The position numbers and the translations under genes are program-made. From Symbiotaphrina buchneri (Eukaryota; Ascomycota; Symbiotaphrinales; Symbiotaphrinaceae), in NCBI GenBank assembly GCA_001599915.1, contig BCIG01000017.1, positions 558,001 through 622,000 of the forward strand: a stretch of 64,000 bases of DNA. Reading direction: 5' to 3'. The notes under the pieces were generated by a model that was not told the DNA's origin, searched no databases, and worked only from the letters and a program-made list of their open reading frames with translations. The number at the start of each line of letters is the position of its first letter. Within the stretch, counting starts at the first letter, position 1. Of this stretch, positions 11,713 through 23,441 are shown piece by piece.

Positions 11713-12772
11713 ATGGCGAGGAGCACGAAGCTGTTTTGCCAGCAAGCGAAACTCGGAGATTATCTCGGCGGTGTATGCAAAGCTTTGAAGGATATTGCCA
11801 GCAGGATGGAGCTTGCCTTTGCTACAGCACAACGACTGGAGCCATATTGTCACCAAACTGATGAGGAGGAGCGAAAAGGCAAGGAGCGAGCACGCTCGGA
11901 GCCTCAAGCTTCCGCTCATGTAGCTCCCTATACGGCGACGCTACAAGAGGCTCACAGACTCCTCAGCGAGAAGCGGCAATTTGTTCCAGGCTGGTCAACT
12001 ACACAGTGGTGCGCCAGAGTCTATTCTGAACGGTGTCAACTCTTCCATTCACGTAACTACGACCTATCGTTACAAGGCAGGTTTCAAGACCTATTGAAGC
12101 ATGTCGAGCCCGATGAGAAGAATCTCGCAGATTACCTGGTGGCAGATGAGATGCCGAATGTAGAACTCTGGAAAGAAGCCATTCGATTCTACGAGGTGGA
12201 GCATTTCATATGGGATCCGACAAGGAATAGCTGGGTCTCTCGTGTCAATGAAGACACCACTCGAATGGGCGGCCGATTGAAGCTCAGCGAGTCCTTGGCC
12301 CCGACGAAAGAACGGCTTTCCAAGCAGTCCAGCTATGTACAACCAAGTCAGTCCAATAAAGCCGCGAACGACAATGGTTCTTCAGGACGGATGGCACCAA
12401 CCGCTGAGCACTCTCAGGTGCCTAGCCATGACTCATCTGGCCGCGTTGAATCTGCAAGTTCCGTCATATCCAACCCGCTTTCTGCTTCAGTACGATCCCG
12501 CAGCAACACTCACGCAGGGGTGCAGAGTTAGTTTGAAACGGGAACCTTCCATGTCCTTTGATCGAGAGGATTCAGACGTGAAGAAGCAGAAGCCAGAAGA
12601 CAAGGAACGGGCGAAGAAGGCGGCGGCTTTGATAAATCATCTGCAAGAGAGCATGAAACTCAAGAGGGAAATACTGATGTCCATAAGCTCTTTGGACGAG
12701 AAAGAATTGACCAAGAGGTCGAACTTGTTTGCGGCGCACGTGGGGAGTTTACGAAAACTGCAGGGGGGGTAA
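11713..12772 (+). CDS. Uncharacterised fungal protein, two exons
   Basis: I do not recognise the family. From the ATG at 11713 an open frame encodes a helical, charged N-terminal region (KLFCQQAKLGDYLGGVCKAL, WKEAIRFYEVEHFIWDP), then a Ser-rich linker, and closes at 12531. A second frame (+1 shift), open to the stop at 12772, encodes a strongly helical, Lys/Glu-rich tail (REPSMSFDREDSD, KAAALINHLQESMKLKREI, FAAHVGSLRKLQ). The protein-like composition of both, with no gap, suggests one gene with an intron somewhere in 12440-12531. The donor and acceptor could not be decided: candidates such as 12463-12517 or 12445-12517 keep frame but have weak donors. A start further upstream in another exon is possible. 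Expected length is about 330-350 residues. Confidence 0.5.
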
Positions 12773-13735
12773 AAAATAGCGGAAGGGTGAAGAGCGAGGT
12801 AAGTAAAGGCGTTTCGTCCATGTATACTTTACTCATGCTGACTGTCTCATAGGCTTCCCTTCTGGTGCGCCAGATTGCTTTTTCCCGCTATGCCCATGAG
12901 GCGCGGGTTGTGATTTTTGTTGAAGCGTTCTTTCCCACCCTCCTTTGTATTTTCCTTTATATACCCATGTTTGTCCCGGGCGGTCGTGAGCGTTCCTGTT
13001 TTGACTTTGTCTTTCTTTTGTTGGTGGGTCGCCTTTGTTTTCTTGCTTTATCGCTTGCGTTCTGTTGTACTTGTTGTATGTTTCCCGTTTCATGTATATA
13101 GTTTGCCATTGCTATTCGATATAGCAATTTGAGCGTTCTGCTTCCCTTCTGGTTCATACCTCTTGTGCAGACCCAAGGAACAGTGAGCGCAGTAGCATCC
13201 AGATTTGTAGGCACAGCATTAACATCGAGTAAACATGAATATAATGGCGCTGTCCTTCCATTGGACCAAATCCTGCTTCGTAGCTTCTCACTGGTAGTGC
13301 TCCAAAGGAGGTCATACCCGCTGTAGCGGACTACGAAAAAAGAAAGGGCTCTCCTCCTTGATCAGGTGACTGTAACTGAAGCCTCTTTTGATATTTCTTT
13401 CACATAACGTACAAGAGGTACATGAGTACGGGGCCGCGAACGACATTCGTTAAGTGAACACAATATGCGGCATGTGTAAGAGAGGGGATCATAGTGTACA
13501 GGCGAGCCAAGCAGACCGATACCCCTGAAGAACACCCGCTCGTCCGAGTAACCGCAACGGAATTCAGACGGCCAAAGGACACAAGAGCAGTTCGACCAAG
13601 GACTTATAGGTAGATTTACATTTGTGCATTAGGGGACTTTTGAGCATGCATAAGTGTCGAGAAAGAAGATGCGTATGGGCGAACCAAACCAGACGCCAAT
13701 ACATCCCACATACCCTCTCGCTACCCTGATTGCCA
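12773..13735. other. Intergenic region between convergent genes
   Basis: The first 400 bases are very T-rich on the plus strand (runs of TTTG/TTCC), consistent with a 3' untranslated region. The rest holds only short overlapping frames. No gene is supported. Confidence 0.35.
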
Positions 13736-14841
<1,106 letters not shown>

Positions 14842-15493
14842 TGCAGCGGATCGGAACGTGGAGGGCTGAAGGAAAAGCGGACGTGGTCTTCAGAACGGCA
14901 ATGGAGTCCGCGGGCAGTACAGGAGGGGCCCAATTCGACTCGACGGACGGCGCGGAGAGGGTGAGTGTCGGAGCTACCACGTCGTTAAATTATTGTGGAG
15001 TTTGGGGAAAAGGCGATTTTGGAAGCTCGGTTGGCAATTTAGAGCTTCGGCGGAACTAGGTCTGCCTTTGGTCCGAGGCACTCGTACTCTCGGAATCTCC
15101 GTAACGTCTGGGAGTAGCAGAAATGGATACTGGAATGTGGACTGCTCTCTCTGCCTTATATACTCCTAGAATTAGAGATCCTAGAGTCTTCCATTGGACT
15201 TGAGAAGACTCGGAGGAGTTGATAATATCGTTCCCCCGTCCCTCAACATCTATAATCATTGACAGATTGATTGGCGATTATCCCGCTGAATAGAATGCCA
15301 GTACTTTCGTCAACAATGCTTCTAGCTTGAGGCTCCCACCGCCGACGTAGTGAGCTTAGTCATTCAACTGCTACACCTCTCATTAAGCAATCGACGAGCT
15401 ACAGGCTCACGAGCTCGCAACATCCTCACGACCTGTCCTGCATCGTGTTATCTCCTTCCTCCGACACCTGTCCTCCTTTCTACTCTCTTCGTC
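14842..15493. promoter_or_regulatory. Divergent upstream region of ADK1 and RPN8
   Basis: A 652-bp region between divergent starts, probably holding both promoters. I looked for the proteasome-associated control element (GGTGGCAAA and its reverse complement) and did not see a clear copy. The 100 bases before RPN8 are CT-rich. Confidence 0.45.
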
Positions 15494-16691
15494 ATGCCAG
15501 CCACAACAGCAGAGACACTCTCGTTAGTGACGCGGAATGTCTCCGTCGCCCCTTTAGTGCTCTTGTCCGCCGCAGACCACTACGGGCGTCAAGCTAAAGG
15601 AACGAAGAAGCGTGTCGTCGGTGTACTGCTGGGGCAAAATGACGGGAAGAAGGATGTGAGAGTATCCAATAGTTTTGCTGGTATGTCGCTGCTATTGTCC
15701 CTGTTCAGCGCCTTTGGGTGGCCGCTCATGCGTCGGCGCTTCCAGTTCCATTCGAAGAAGACGACAAAGACCCCTCCGTGTGGTTCCTCGACCATAACTA
15801 TGTCGAGTCTATGAACGACATGTTCAAGAAGATCAACGCCCGGGAGAAGCTAATAGGGTGGTATCACACTGGCCCGAAGCTACGCGCATCGGACTTGGAA
15901 ATCAACGAGCTCTTCAAACGCTACACTCCTAATCCTCTCCTTGTCATCATTGATGTCCAACCCAAAGAAGTCGGAGTACCCACCGATGCATACTTTGCTG
16001 TTGAGGAGATAAAAGATGTTGGTTGCTCATTTCCTTTCGTGGTAGAATTTGCTAACCGTACTTCCAGGATGGCACAACAACCACCAAAACATTCGTACAC
16101 ACTCCATCCGTCATCGAGGCTGAGGAAGCAGAAGAGATAGGCGTCGAACACTTGCTACGGGATATTCGCGATGTCGCCGTGGGCACACTCTCCACTAGAA
16201 TCACCTCACAACTACAGTCTCTCCAAGGGTTACATCTTAGATTGAGGGATATTGGCACATATCTTCAAAAAGTCCTCGATGGCGATCTTCCAGTAAACCA
16301 CGCTATACTCGGCAACCTACAAGACATCTTCAATCTACTACCTAACCTATCAACACCAAAGCCTGCAGGAGGCGTCGCAAATGGGGTCAACGGTGTGGCT
16401 GCGGATGATGGATTGGCACAGGATAACAGCGAACTTGCGAGAGCCATGAGCATCAAAACGAACGATCAGCTTATGGCGATCTACCTGAGCAGTCTGATTA
16501 GGGCAATCACAGCGTTCCACGATCTCATTGAGAATAAGATCCAAAACCGGCAACAGCAAGAGGAACAGGATGCGAAGAAGGAGGGCCGACCTGAGGAGGC
16601 CAAGGATAAGAAGACAAATGGTGTCACAAACGGCGAGTCAAAAGAGTCGGAGAAGGACAAAGAGAAGGAGAAGGGTAAAAAGAAGGGTTGA
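15494..16691 (+). CDS. RPN8: 26S proteasome lid subunit Rpn8 (MPN domain)
   Basis: Non-catalytic MPN-domain subunit that pairs with the deubiquitinase Rpn11 in the lid of the 26S proteasome. Exons 15494-15680, 15746-16017 and 16068-16691 give 360 residues. The MPN domain begins with [17 protein letters not shown], continues [12 protein letters not shown] across intron 1, and includes [20 protein letters not shown]. As in all Rpn8 proteins the zinc-binding JAMM residues are not complete. The C-terminal half has the lid helices ([40 protein letters not shown]). The last 60 residues are a highly charged Lys/Glu tail, often long in filamentous fungi. Both introns have standard GT..AG ends, the second with a GCTAAC branch site. 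Confidence 0.96.
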
Positions 16692-16846
16692 TCGCTTTAA
16701 CATGTCGAGCGCACGGAAATGCTCCATATATTTGTCATCGTGGGCGGCACAAAGGTTGTACTATAGATACCGACAACAGGCATGCGTTCTTCTGCTGTTG
16801 AAAGCTCATTCATGGACAAGCAGTTGTTGGACAAAGTGTACACTAT

Positions 16847-17635
16847 TCAGTCACCCCATCCAGCAGCCCAGCCCGCCATCTCTGCTGCGTTGACGCGCCT
16901 CTCTGCGGCGTATCCTCCGAATAGACCCCTGCAACGATCGACCAATATGCATGCTAGTAGGTGCTTGCACATGGGCGTGGATACTTCGGGTCGCGCCCCT
17001 GGACGGACATTCAAGCGGAGTCCTCCCCATCTCGAACCCATTTCGAGATGCTCTGCCTGATGTGCCTGCTCCTTCAAAGTTTGATCAGGATGATTCACAC
17101 CTTCGTTCATTTCTCCTTCGTCCATTTGGCTCATAGCCTGAGGATCCTCCGCATGAGGGACGCTCAATGATGCGTAACAGGCGAGTGTAAAAGCCGGACA
17201 GGTGCAATTCCAGGCATCCAAGCGCACTTCATAATGTTTCCCTTCATCGCTGTCATATAAGTTGGTGTTCCCTCTCCGATGCGAGATCGCCGCGGACCGC
17301 ACGTAGTATACCAATAGATGTTCTCCTGCTCCCTCTACAGCCTCTTGGCCCTCATTATGCGCCGCAGCGTCCAGCTCAGCCGTTCGTCGCTGCGGACTGG
17401 CCGCGGGGGGGATAAGAACAAATCGTGTCACAAGCTTGCGATCAAGGAGGTCGAGCGCCGGAAGTAACGTGTCCGGGAGCACGGCGTGCAGGGTCAGTAA
17501 AATGGACCGCGCCGATGGCCGAAGATTGCTGAGCGGGTTGGTGTGTGTATCGTCGGTTACCGTTTCTGAGAACTTCGATAAAGAAGAGATCAAAGAGTTA
17601 ATGAAGGCTGACGGAGAGGGCAGCAGACCCGACAT
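16847..17635 (-). CDS. SWIM zinc-finger protein (Sws1-like)
   Basis: One exon of 262 residues from the ATG at 17635. The C-terminal half carries a SWIM-type zinc finger, C-x-C-x(n)-C-x-H: WNCTCPAF, then about 75 residues of acidic, Gln-rich spacer, then CKHLLACILVDRC. Upstream is YEVRLDAWNC, the usual strand before the finger. SWIM fingers with long spacers in short proteins are typical of the Sws1/Shu-complex family, which supports Rad51-dependent recombination; that assignment is likely but not certain. The N-terminal 120 residues are helical and unassigned. An upstream exon cannot be excluded, since the frame stays open seven codons 5' of the ATG. It stands head-to-head with SEY1. Confidence 0.75.
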   Translation of the reverse strand: MSGLLPSPSAFINSLISSLSKFSETVTDDTHTNPLSNLRPSARSILLTLHAVLPDTLLPALDLLDRKLVTRFVLIPPAASPQRRTAELDAAAHNEGQEAVEGAGEHLLVYYVRSAAISHRRGNTNLYDSDEGKHYEVRLDAWNCTCPAFTLACYASLSVPHAEDPQAMSQMDEGEMNEGVNHPDQTLKEQAHQAEHLEMGSRWGGLRLNVRPGARPEVSTPMCKHLLACILVDRCRGLFGGYAAERRVNAAEMAGWAAGWGD

Positions 17636-18159
17636 GGATTCATCGAGCTGCTTCAATTTGAGCCCACTGGTGGCTCAGAATCGAAGCTAGGGAGGGAGGG
17701 TTGCGGTGCGGCCCGCGTTTGACCATAATTGGCGGGGTTCACCAGATCTCTGATTGCTGAATAGGGGGTACCGTGGTGGAATGAGTCTGTCTCTCTGAAA
17801 ATAAGTCAAGAGGTCTAGATCATATCCAAACTGCTAAGCAATCCGCGATATCTGTGTATGGTCCTGAACACAAGACATCGATAACGGTTGGTCAAGGGAC
17901 CGTCGTGGTGGTTGCATGTGCCTCGCCGTTCGCGCCAAATGCGACCCTCACGCGCTACAGATGTCATCCACTTTCGCTTCGAGGCGACTTCCCCGGACTA
18001 AAACCACCATGGAAACTTGGCCTCTACCACCAACCTCCCTAGACAACAAGCTTGCTTCTGCACGGAGCCTTGGACTTGCTTTTGAGCAATAGAGCGATTG
18101 ATGAAATACGGATAATTGTTGGATTGTCCCTACATTGGCCATACGGGCCCGGCTTCACC
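17636..18159. promoter_or_regulatory. Divergent upstream region of the SWIM gene and SEY1
   Basis: A 524-bp region between divergent starts. No strong motif is recognised. A short frame at 17854-18042 is not called. Confidence 0.4.
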
Positions 18160-21070
18160 ATGAACGGCGCGGAGACGACAACTCGTCCATCCGCTGGGGT
18201 GCGCAGTCCCACCGCCCCTACAGTCATGCAGGCCAATGGCCACTTTGCTACGACCAAAGACTCCTCCCCGGAGCAATATGAGCATGGGATTCAGGTCATT
18301 GACGAAGATAAGAACTTCAAGTGCGTCCGCTGCAGTATAAAAACCTGTCACATCGCTAATAACATTCATCCTATAGCCCAAACCTCAACACTTACCTTTC
18401 CGTCGCCGGTATAATACACTCTGGCTTCAATTACCATCTTATATCTGTCTTTGGCTCTCAATCCACTGGCAAGTCGACCCTTCTCAACCACCTCTTTGGC
18501 ACGGAGTTCAATGTCATGTCCGAGGCGGAGCGACGGCAGACTACCAAGGGTATTTGGATGGCCAAGAATAGACGTGAACATGCAGACGACAGTGGCGCCA
18601 ATAAGATGGCGGAGAATATATTGGTCATGGATGTCGAAGGGACCGATGGGCGGGAACGGGGTGAAGACCAGGACTTCGAGCGGAAAGGGGCATTATTTGC
18701 GCTGGCAACGAGCGAGGTCCTCATCATAAATATCTGGGAGCATCAAGTTGGACTGTACCAAGGAGCGAACATGGGACTGCTGAAAACAGTATTCGAGGTC
18801 AACCTGCAGCTGTTTCTGAAGGACAAGAAGTCAGTGATTTCGAGATTGACTTCGCATGCGATTGGCACTGACCAGATCACAGCTCTACCCCTCGGTCATT
18901 GTTATTTTTCGTCATCCGTGATCACTTGGGGACCACACCGCTTGCTAATCTGCGAAACACGTTGATGCAAGATCTTTCAAGGATATGGTCCAGCCTGTCG
19001 AAGCCACCAGGTCTAGAAAAGTCTAAGATCGAGGATCACTTCGACTTCGCGTTCGCTGCTCTTCCGCATAAAATTCTGCAGCCTGAGAAGTTCTTATCCG
19101 AGGTACAAAAGCTGGGCACAAGATTTCGATACGGGTACCGAGACCCCAAAAAGGCTGCATTGCAGGGAGACCAAGAATTTGCTGGAGGAGTCTTTTTGCC
19201 CGAGTACCACCGACGGATACCTGCAGACGGCTTCTCCGTCTATGCTAGCGGTATATGGGACCAAATTGTGAACAACAAGGATTTGGATCTTCCAACCCAG
19301 CAGGAGCTGCTCGCACAATTCCGATGCGACGAGATAACAAGAGAAGTTCTAGTCTCATTCGACGAGAAAATAGTGCCCCTGGAGACATTGCAAGCAGATG
19401 CTGTACGCTCTGGCACTGTCAACGTCATCCCGGATCTCGGTGAGACCATGCGCTCTGCCCGGACCAAGGTTATCAAGGATTTCGAGGTTGAGGCAAGCCG
19501 CTACCACAAAGGAGTATACATGCGCAAACGTGCAGAGTTAGAAGGGAAGGTCGACATGAGGCTGAAAGCCCTCTTCCAAGGCCAACTGACCGCGGCGCAC
19601 AAATCGGGTATCCAAGAGTTCACTGAGGCTGTTAGTGCAGCGGTCAAAGCAGGGCAAAAGAAGGGTGCCTCGTACGATTTCGCGGAAATAGTGGACAAGG
19701 AAAAGAAAGCCGCTCTGACCAGATTTGCGAAGGAGGCGGACAGTCTGCTAATTCCGGGCGCTTCATGGAGCAAATACGACCAGCAGCTGGCCTTATTCCG
19801 GAAAGAGCTTGATGCAGTTAGTGCAAGGTTAAGAAAGGAAGAAATGAGGCGTCTTGCGACTCGGGTTGAGAGGTGGGTCAAGGCAAGGCTTGATGAGTCC
19901 GTCGGTCTTGAGTTCAACAAACTGGGATCTGGGCGAGCCGGTGCTGGAGCCCCTGAGTCAGGCACAAAGCCCTCCGAGAAGGATCTCTGGGATCGAATAT
20001 GGATCAGCTTCACCAAGATCGTCAAGGAAGCTGAGGGCCGATTTGCGGAACGCGCTAAGAGTTTCGATGCCACGCAAGAAGAGGTTGAAGTCGGCCTTTG
20101 GAGGCTGAGGCGCAAATCCTGGGTAGCCTTGAGAGCCAAGATTGACGAAGAAGTCATGGAAGGCAATATCATGCTGAAGCTGAGAGAGAAGTATGTCGAA
20201 TTTCTGGTTGTTACAGTAGCTGGACTGTTACTAACACATTATGTTTGTTAGCTTTGAGGACAAATTCCGTTATGACGAAGCAGGTGTTCCGCGGATATGG
20301 CGACCTACAGATGACATCGAAGGCACATACACACGTGCACGGGAGAGCACCTTAACCCTCATCCCTCTACTGTCACATTTCAGCCTGGCATCCAATAACG
20401 CACCTCCTGATCTCCCTTCCTTCATCGGAGATCAGCCCGCGTCGGCCACAGCGGCCGACGAGGAGGACTTGACGCCTATTGGAGGTGTAGACGAAAGCGA
20501 GGGCAAAACTATCGAGGAAGAGATGACGGTTCTCAGCGAAGCAAAGCAGCAGGACCTCAGTGTCCGCTTCAAGAAAGCGGCTGATGGCGTCTACGTCGAG
20601 GCTAAGCGTAGCGCTTTGGGTGGTGTCACACAGGTACCCCTTTACTTCTACGCCTTGCTGCTCTTGCTGGGGTGGAACGAGCTTGTTGCCGGTATGTCTC
20701 CGCCACAGACCTCCTCTATATCTCTTTCCCGAACTATGGGTACTGACGCTCCTCGCCATGTACAGTCCTCCGCAACCCCGCATACTTCACGCTGCTCCTG
20801 GTGCTCGGCGCGGGTGCATACATCACCTACACGCTCAACCTGTGGGGCCCGATGTTCCGCATGGGCAACGCGGCGGCCAACCAAGCCTTCGACATCGGCA
20901 AGGAGAAACTGCGCGAGTTCCTCGTCGAGACGGAGATGGGCCGCCAGGCGGTGGCCATGTCTGGCCGCGAACCAAGGGACGTCAATATCGAGTTGAGCAC
21001 CCTAAGCTCGGATGGCAAGAAGAGGAGACCCGTGGATGGAGCGGGGGAGAGCGAGGACGAGGATATTTAG
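18160..21070 (+). CDS. SEY1: Sey1/RHD3 ER-fusion GTPase (atlastin-like)
   Basis: Dynamin-like GTPase that fuses ER tubules into a network. Five exons (18160-18320, 18377-18829, 18883-20190, 20252-20691, 20766-21070) give 888 residues. The GTPase domain follows the first intron: [19 protein letters not shown] is the P-loop, [11 protein letters not shown] switch 1, and [12 protein letters not shown] the G3 motif. FFVIRDHLG carries the RD motif that replaces the NKxD of small GTPases. A long helical middle domain follows. Two hydrophobic stretches near the C-terminus ([16 protein letters not shown] and [21 protein letters not shown]) form the membrane hairpin, ending in an acidic tail. Every splice junction restores the frame and family sequence (for example [10 protein letters not shown] across intron 3). 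Nothing appears broken. Confidence 0.97.
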
Positions 21071-21887
21071 TCTTTAGACGTGTGGGTGGGGTGGTGTGTT
21101 GTGAGTTGGGTGCATGGTTCTATAGGATGGCTTTCAACTCCGGGATGGGATTCTCTAAGGGGGAAGGCGGCGGTGGTGATCCTTGTTGTCGGCCGGTTGG
21201 CTTGTTGTTAATGAACGAATGATGTGGCACACGCATGCCCTCTCCTGACTTGACACGTAGAATGGGATCATATATATGCATGCATGAACCGTTGGAAACT
21301 CCCTTTGTGGTTGGTTTTATGGTGAAGGGGCCAGTACATATTACTCCAGTATGGCGCATCTTGTGACCGCTAAGCTTATATCTTGCACTGGAAAGGGGCG
21401 TCTACTAGGTCTTTGAGTGGCTGTACGACGGATGTTTGAAAGCCTAATCCGTAGCACGATGAGACCTCTGGGATTTCCTCGATAGAGGGTAGGCTACGGT
21501 GCGCATGGATGCAAGCAGATAAAATCGAGCTATCATTCATTGTTCATGATCTCATATTCTGCTTTCGAAGCATCAAGCAATCTCTCAAAGTGAGACCAAT
21601 AGTCATTCCGCAGCTAAGCCTTCTCTTGGGAGGTTCAGCAATCATCGTCAATTTGTGCACCGCATCTGTAATCCCATCCCATGTTCCTCTCGGTGTCCTT
21701 GGTCCCTTCATCCCTGTTTTGTGAAAAACTTGGTCTGCTCATCTCCGGTATCCTGTGGAGATGGGATGTATCTTTGCTGGAGAAAGCGTGAACCCACCCT
21801 GTCACTGTTTTCCTAGGGTCATGTCCAACGCATGCATGCACCCAATGCTCGTTTGAAATCCGCAACCGCCATCCAATCTATCTTATC
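21071..21887. other. Intergenic region between convergent genes
   Basis: The 3' flanks of SEY1 and of the minus-strand F-box-like gene. No domain-bearing frame, RNA or repeat is seen. Confidence 0.35.
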
Positions 21888-23441
21888 CTATTTTCCTAGG
21901 CCCGGCCATTTGAAGTTTGGTCCCAGGACCTGCATCTGCAGATCCATCATTTCCTCGTCAAGGGTGTCATCACCCAGGAGCTGCTGAAGCTGGATAGCGA
22001 TCTTGGCTTGTTTGAGTGCCGTCTGTGGCTCACCAAGGCGTTGGCTGCTAAGTGCAGAGCACCAATAAGTCCGGATCTGGTCCTTTGGGGTTGGTGTGTA
22101 CTTCTGTCTTCGACCGGAGGTGGAACAGAACTTTTGCCATAATGTGTCTATGGCACTCACGGGAAAGGGGAGCAAAACATAAGGACGCGAATAAGGACGC
22201 GGTGGCGAGCTGAGCTTTCCCTCCACATTGCAGAAGGAAAGGGCAAAACGGGCGGCGTCATATGCATCTTGGTTGTGAGTATAAGCGTCTCGCTGGTGGC
22301 AGTGCTTAGGATTCTTGACATGCAGAAAAAGCGAAGATATGCTCCAGTGTACCATGATGGATACGGTCAGGTTGACAGCGTCAGGATGGGCTTGAAATTC
22401 TGGAAACGAGCGGACAATGTTGTTGAGTGTATCATGTAGCAGAAAGCGTGCGTCCGGGAGATGTTTGGAACGTTCGATGGCCGACGAAATCATGCTGGTT
22501 GCCGTCACAATCATACTACGGTCAGAGGTTGATCCATCGGTAAGGAGGCTCGCGATGTCGTCTCGGAGGTCGAGAAAGTGAGTTTTATACTTGAAGTTGG
22601 CGCAAGAACGGACCACTGGCAGCATCGACCGTATCATGAGGTGTGTATGCAGTCGTCTGAAACCTATCTGGATGGTTATGTTCATCCGTTCCGTGGCAGG
22701 GATAAAGAGCTGTGGCCGTGTTCCGGGCCCTGGTGCAGCCTCGAAGAGATCTGGGAGCGTCGAAACTTTCATCCAGAACGCGTCCAAATCATCAGAGAGC
22801 AGAACGAACATCTCCTCCTTTTGTGCCAGCGCCTCTTCTCGGCGATTAGGATCCTGGTAGGATGATGATACAGGTGTTAGCTCTACTTGCATTGCCCAAG
22901 GTAGAGCCTTCTTGATTTTCTTAAGGCCTGCCGCAGGCGGGAACGGAAAACCATACTGAGGGCCATAGACATCGAAATCATTCCGAGTGTCACGGAAGAT
23001 CGGACGCCCAGGATCGTTGTACATCGCGTATTTCTGGAACGATGCACAACGATTTGAGAAGAGTACAAGGTCGTTCTGGTGATAAAGGACAGCTGAAGCT
23101 TCCTGGTAGATTTGCCGATTTATTCTCAGCAGGGCCAGACAGAAATTATTGTCGTACAGTCCAAAGGGGCGGCGATTCCGAACAGGGCCATCTGAGGCAT
23201 TGGAGTTGGCACTCCAAGTGAGGGGGAGCGGATAGTAATCCCCGATCGGGTGCAAACCGATCGGCCGTCGCTTGGTTGGCACACGTGTGTAACTGCTGCA
23301 CAACAAATAGACATAGACCATATTCCGAATCTCAGCCGGGAGATCTAGAAAGCGGAATGGCAGTCGCTTGGGACGTGGCCTCTGCAACCTTCTTGTCCGT
23401 CCGACGCCTTCGCTGATGTTGTTTGCAGAGCGTCCAGCCAT
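21888..23441 (-). CDS. F-box-like (LPxEIR) protein with C-terminal helical repeats
   Basis: One exon of 517 residues; ATG at 23441. After a basic start (RRLQRPRPKRLP) comes the signature FRFLDLPAEIRNMVYVYLL, then LALLRINRQIYQEASAVLYH, the paired motifs of fungal F-box-like/2EXR proteins. The middle holds a conserved alternation of strands and helices (MFVLLSDDLDAFWMKVSTL, ITIQIGFRRLHTH). The C-terminal third contains TPR-like helices (ALSSQRLGEPQTALKQAKIA). It aligns along most of its length with the gene at 35569-37032: PFRFLDLP-E-R, a shared RQ(I/V)xxEAS-VL block, VLL-(E/D)DL-F, and the C-terminal helices. The two are diverged relatives in opposite orientation. Function is unknown; a ubiquitin-ligase adaptor is only an inference. 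Confidence 0.65.
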   Translation of the reverse strand: MAGRSANNISEGVGRTRRLQRPRPKRLPFRFLDLPAEIRNMVYVYLLCSSYTRVPTKRRPIGLHPIGDYYPLPLTWSANSNASDGPVRNRRPFGLYDNNFCLALLRINRQIYQEASAVLYHQNDLVLFSNRCASFQKYAMYNDPGRPIFRDTRNDFDVYGPQYGFPFPPAAGLKKIKKALPWAMQVELTPVSSSYQDPNRREEALAQKEEMFVLLSDDLDAFWMKVSTLPDLFEAAPGPGTRPQLFIPATERMNITIQIGFRRLHTHLMIRSMLPVVRSCANFKYKTHFLDLRDDIASLLTDGSTSDRSMIVTATSMISSAIERSKHLPDARFLLHDTLNNIVRSFPEFQAHPDAVNLTVSIMVHWSISSLFLHVKNPKHCHQRDAYTHNQDAYDAARFALSFCNVEGKLSSPPRPYSRPYVLLPFPVSAIDTLWQKFCSTSGRRQKYTPTPKDQIRTYWCSALSSQRLGEPQTALKQAKIAIQLQQLLGDDTLDEEMMDLQMQVLGPNFKWPGLGK

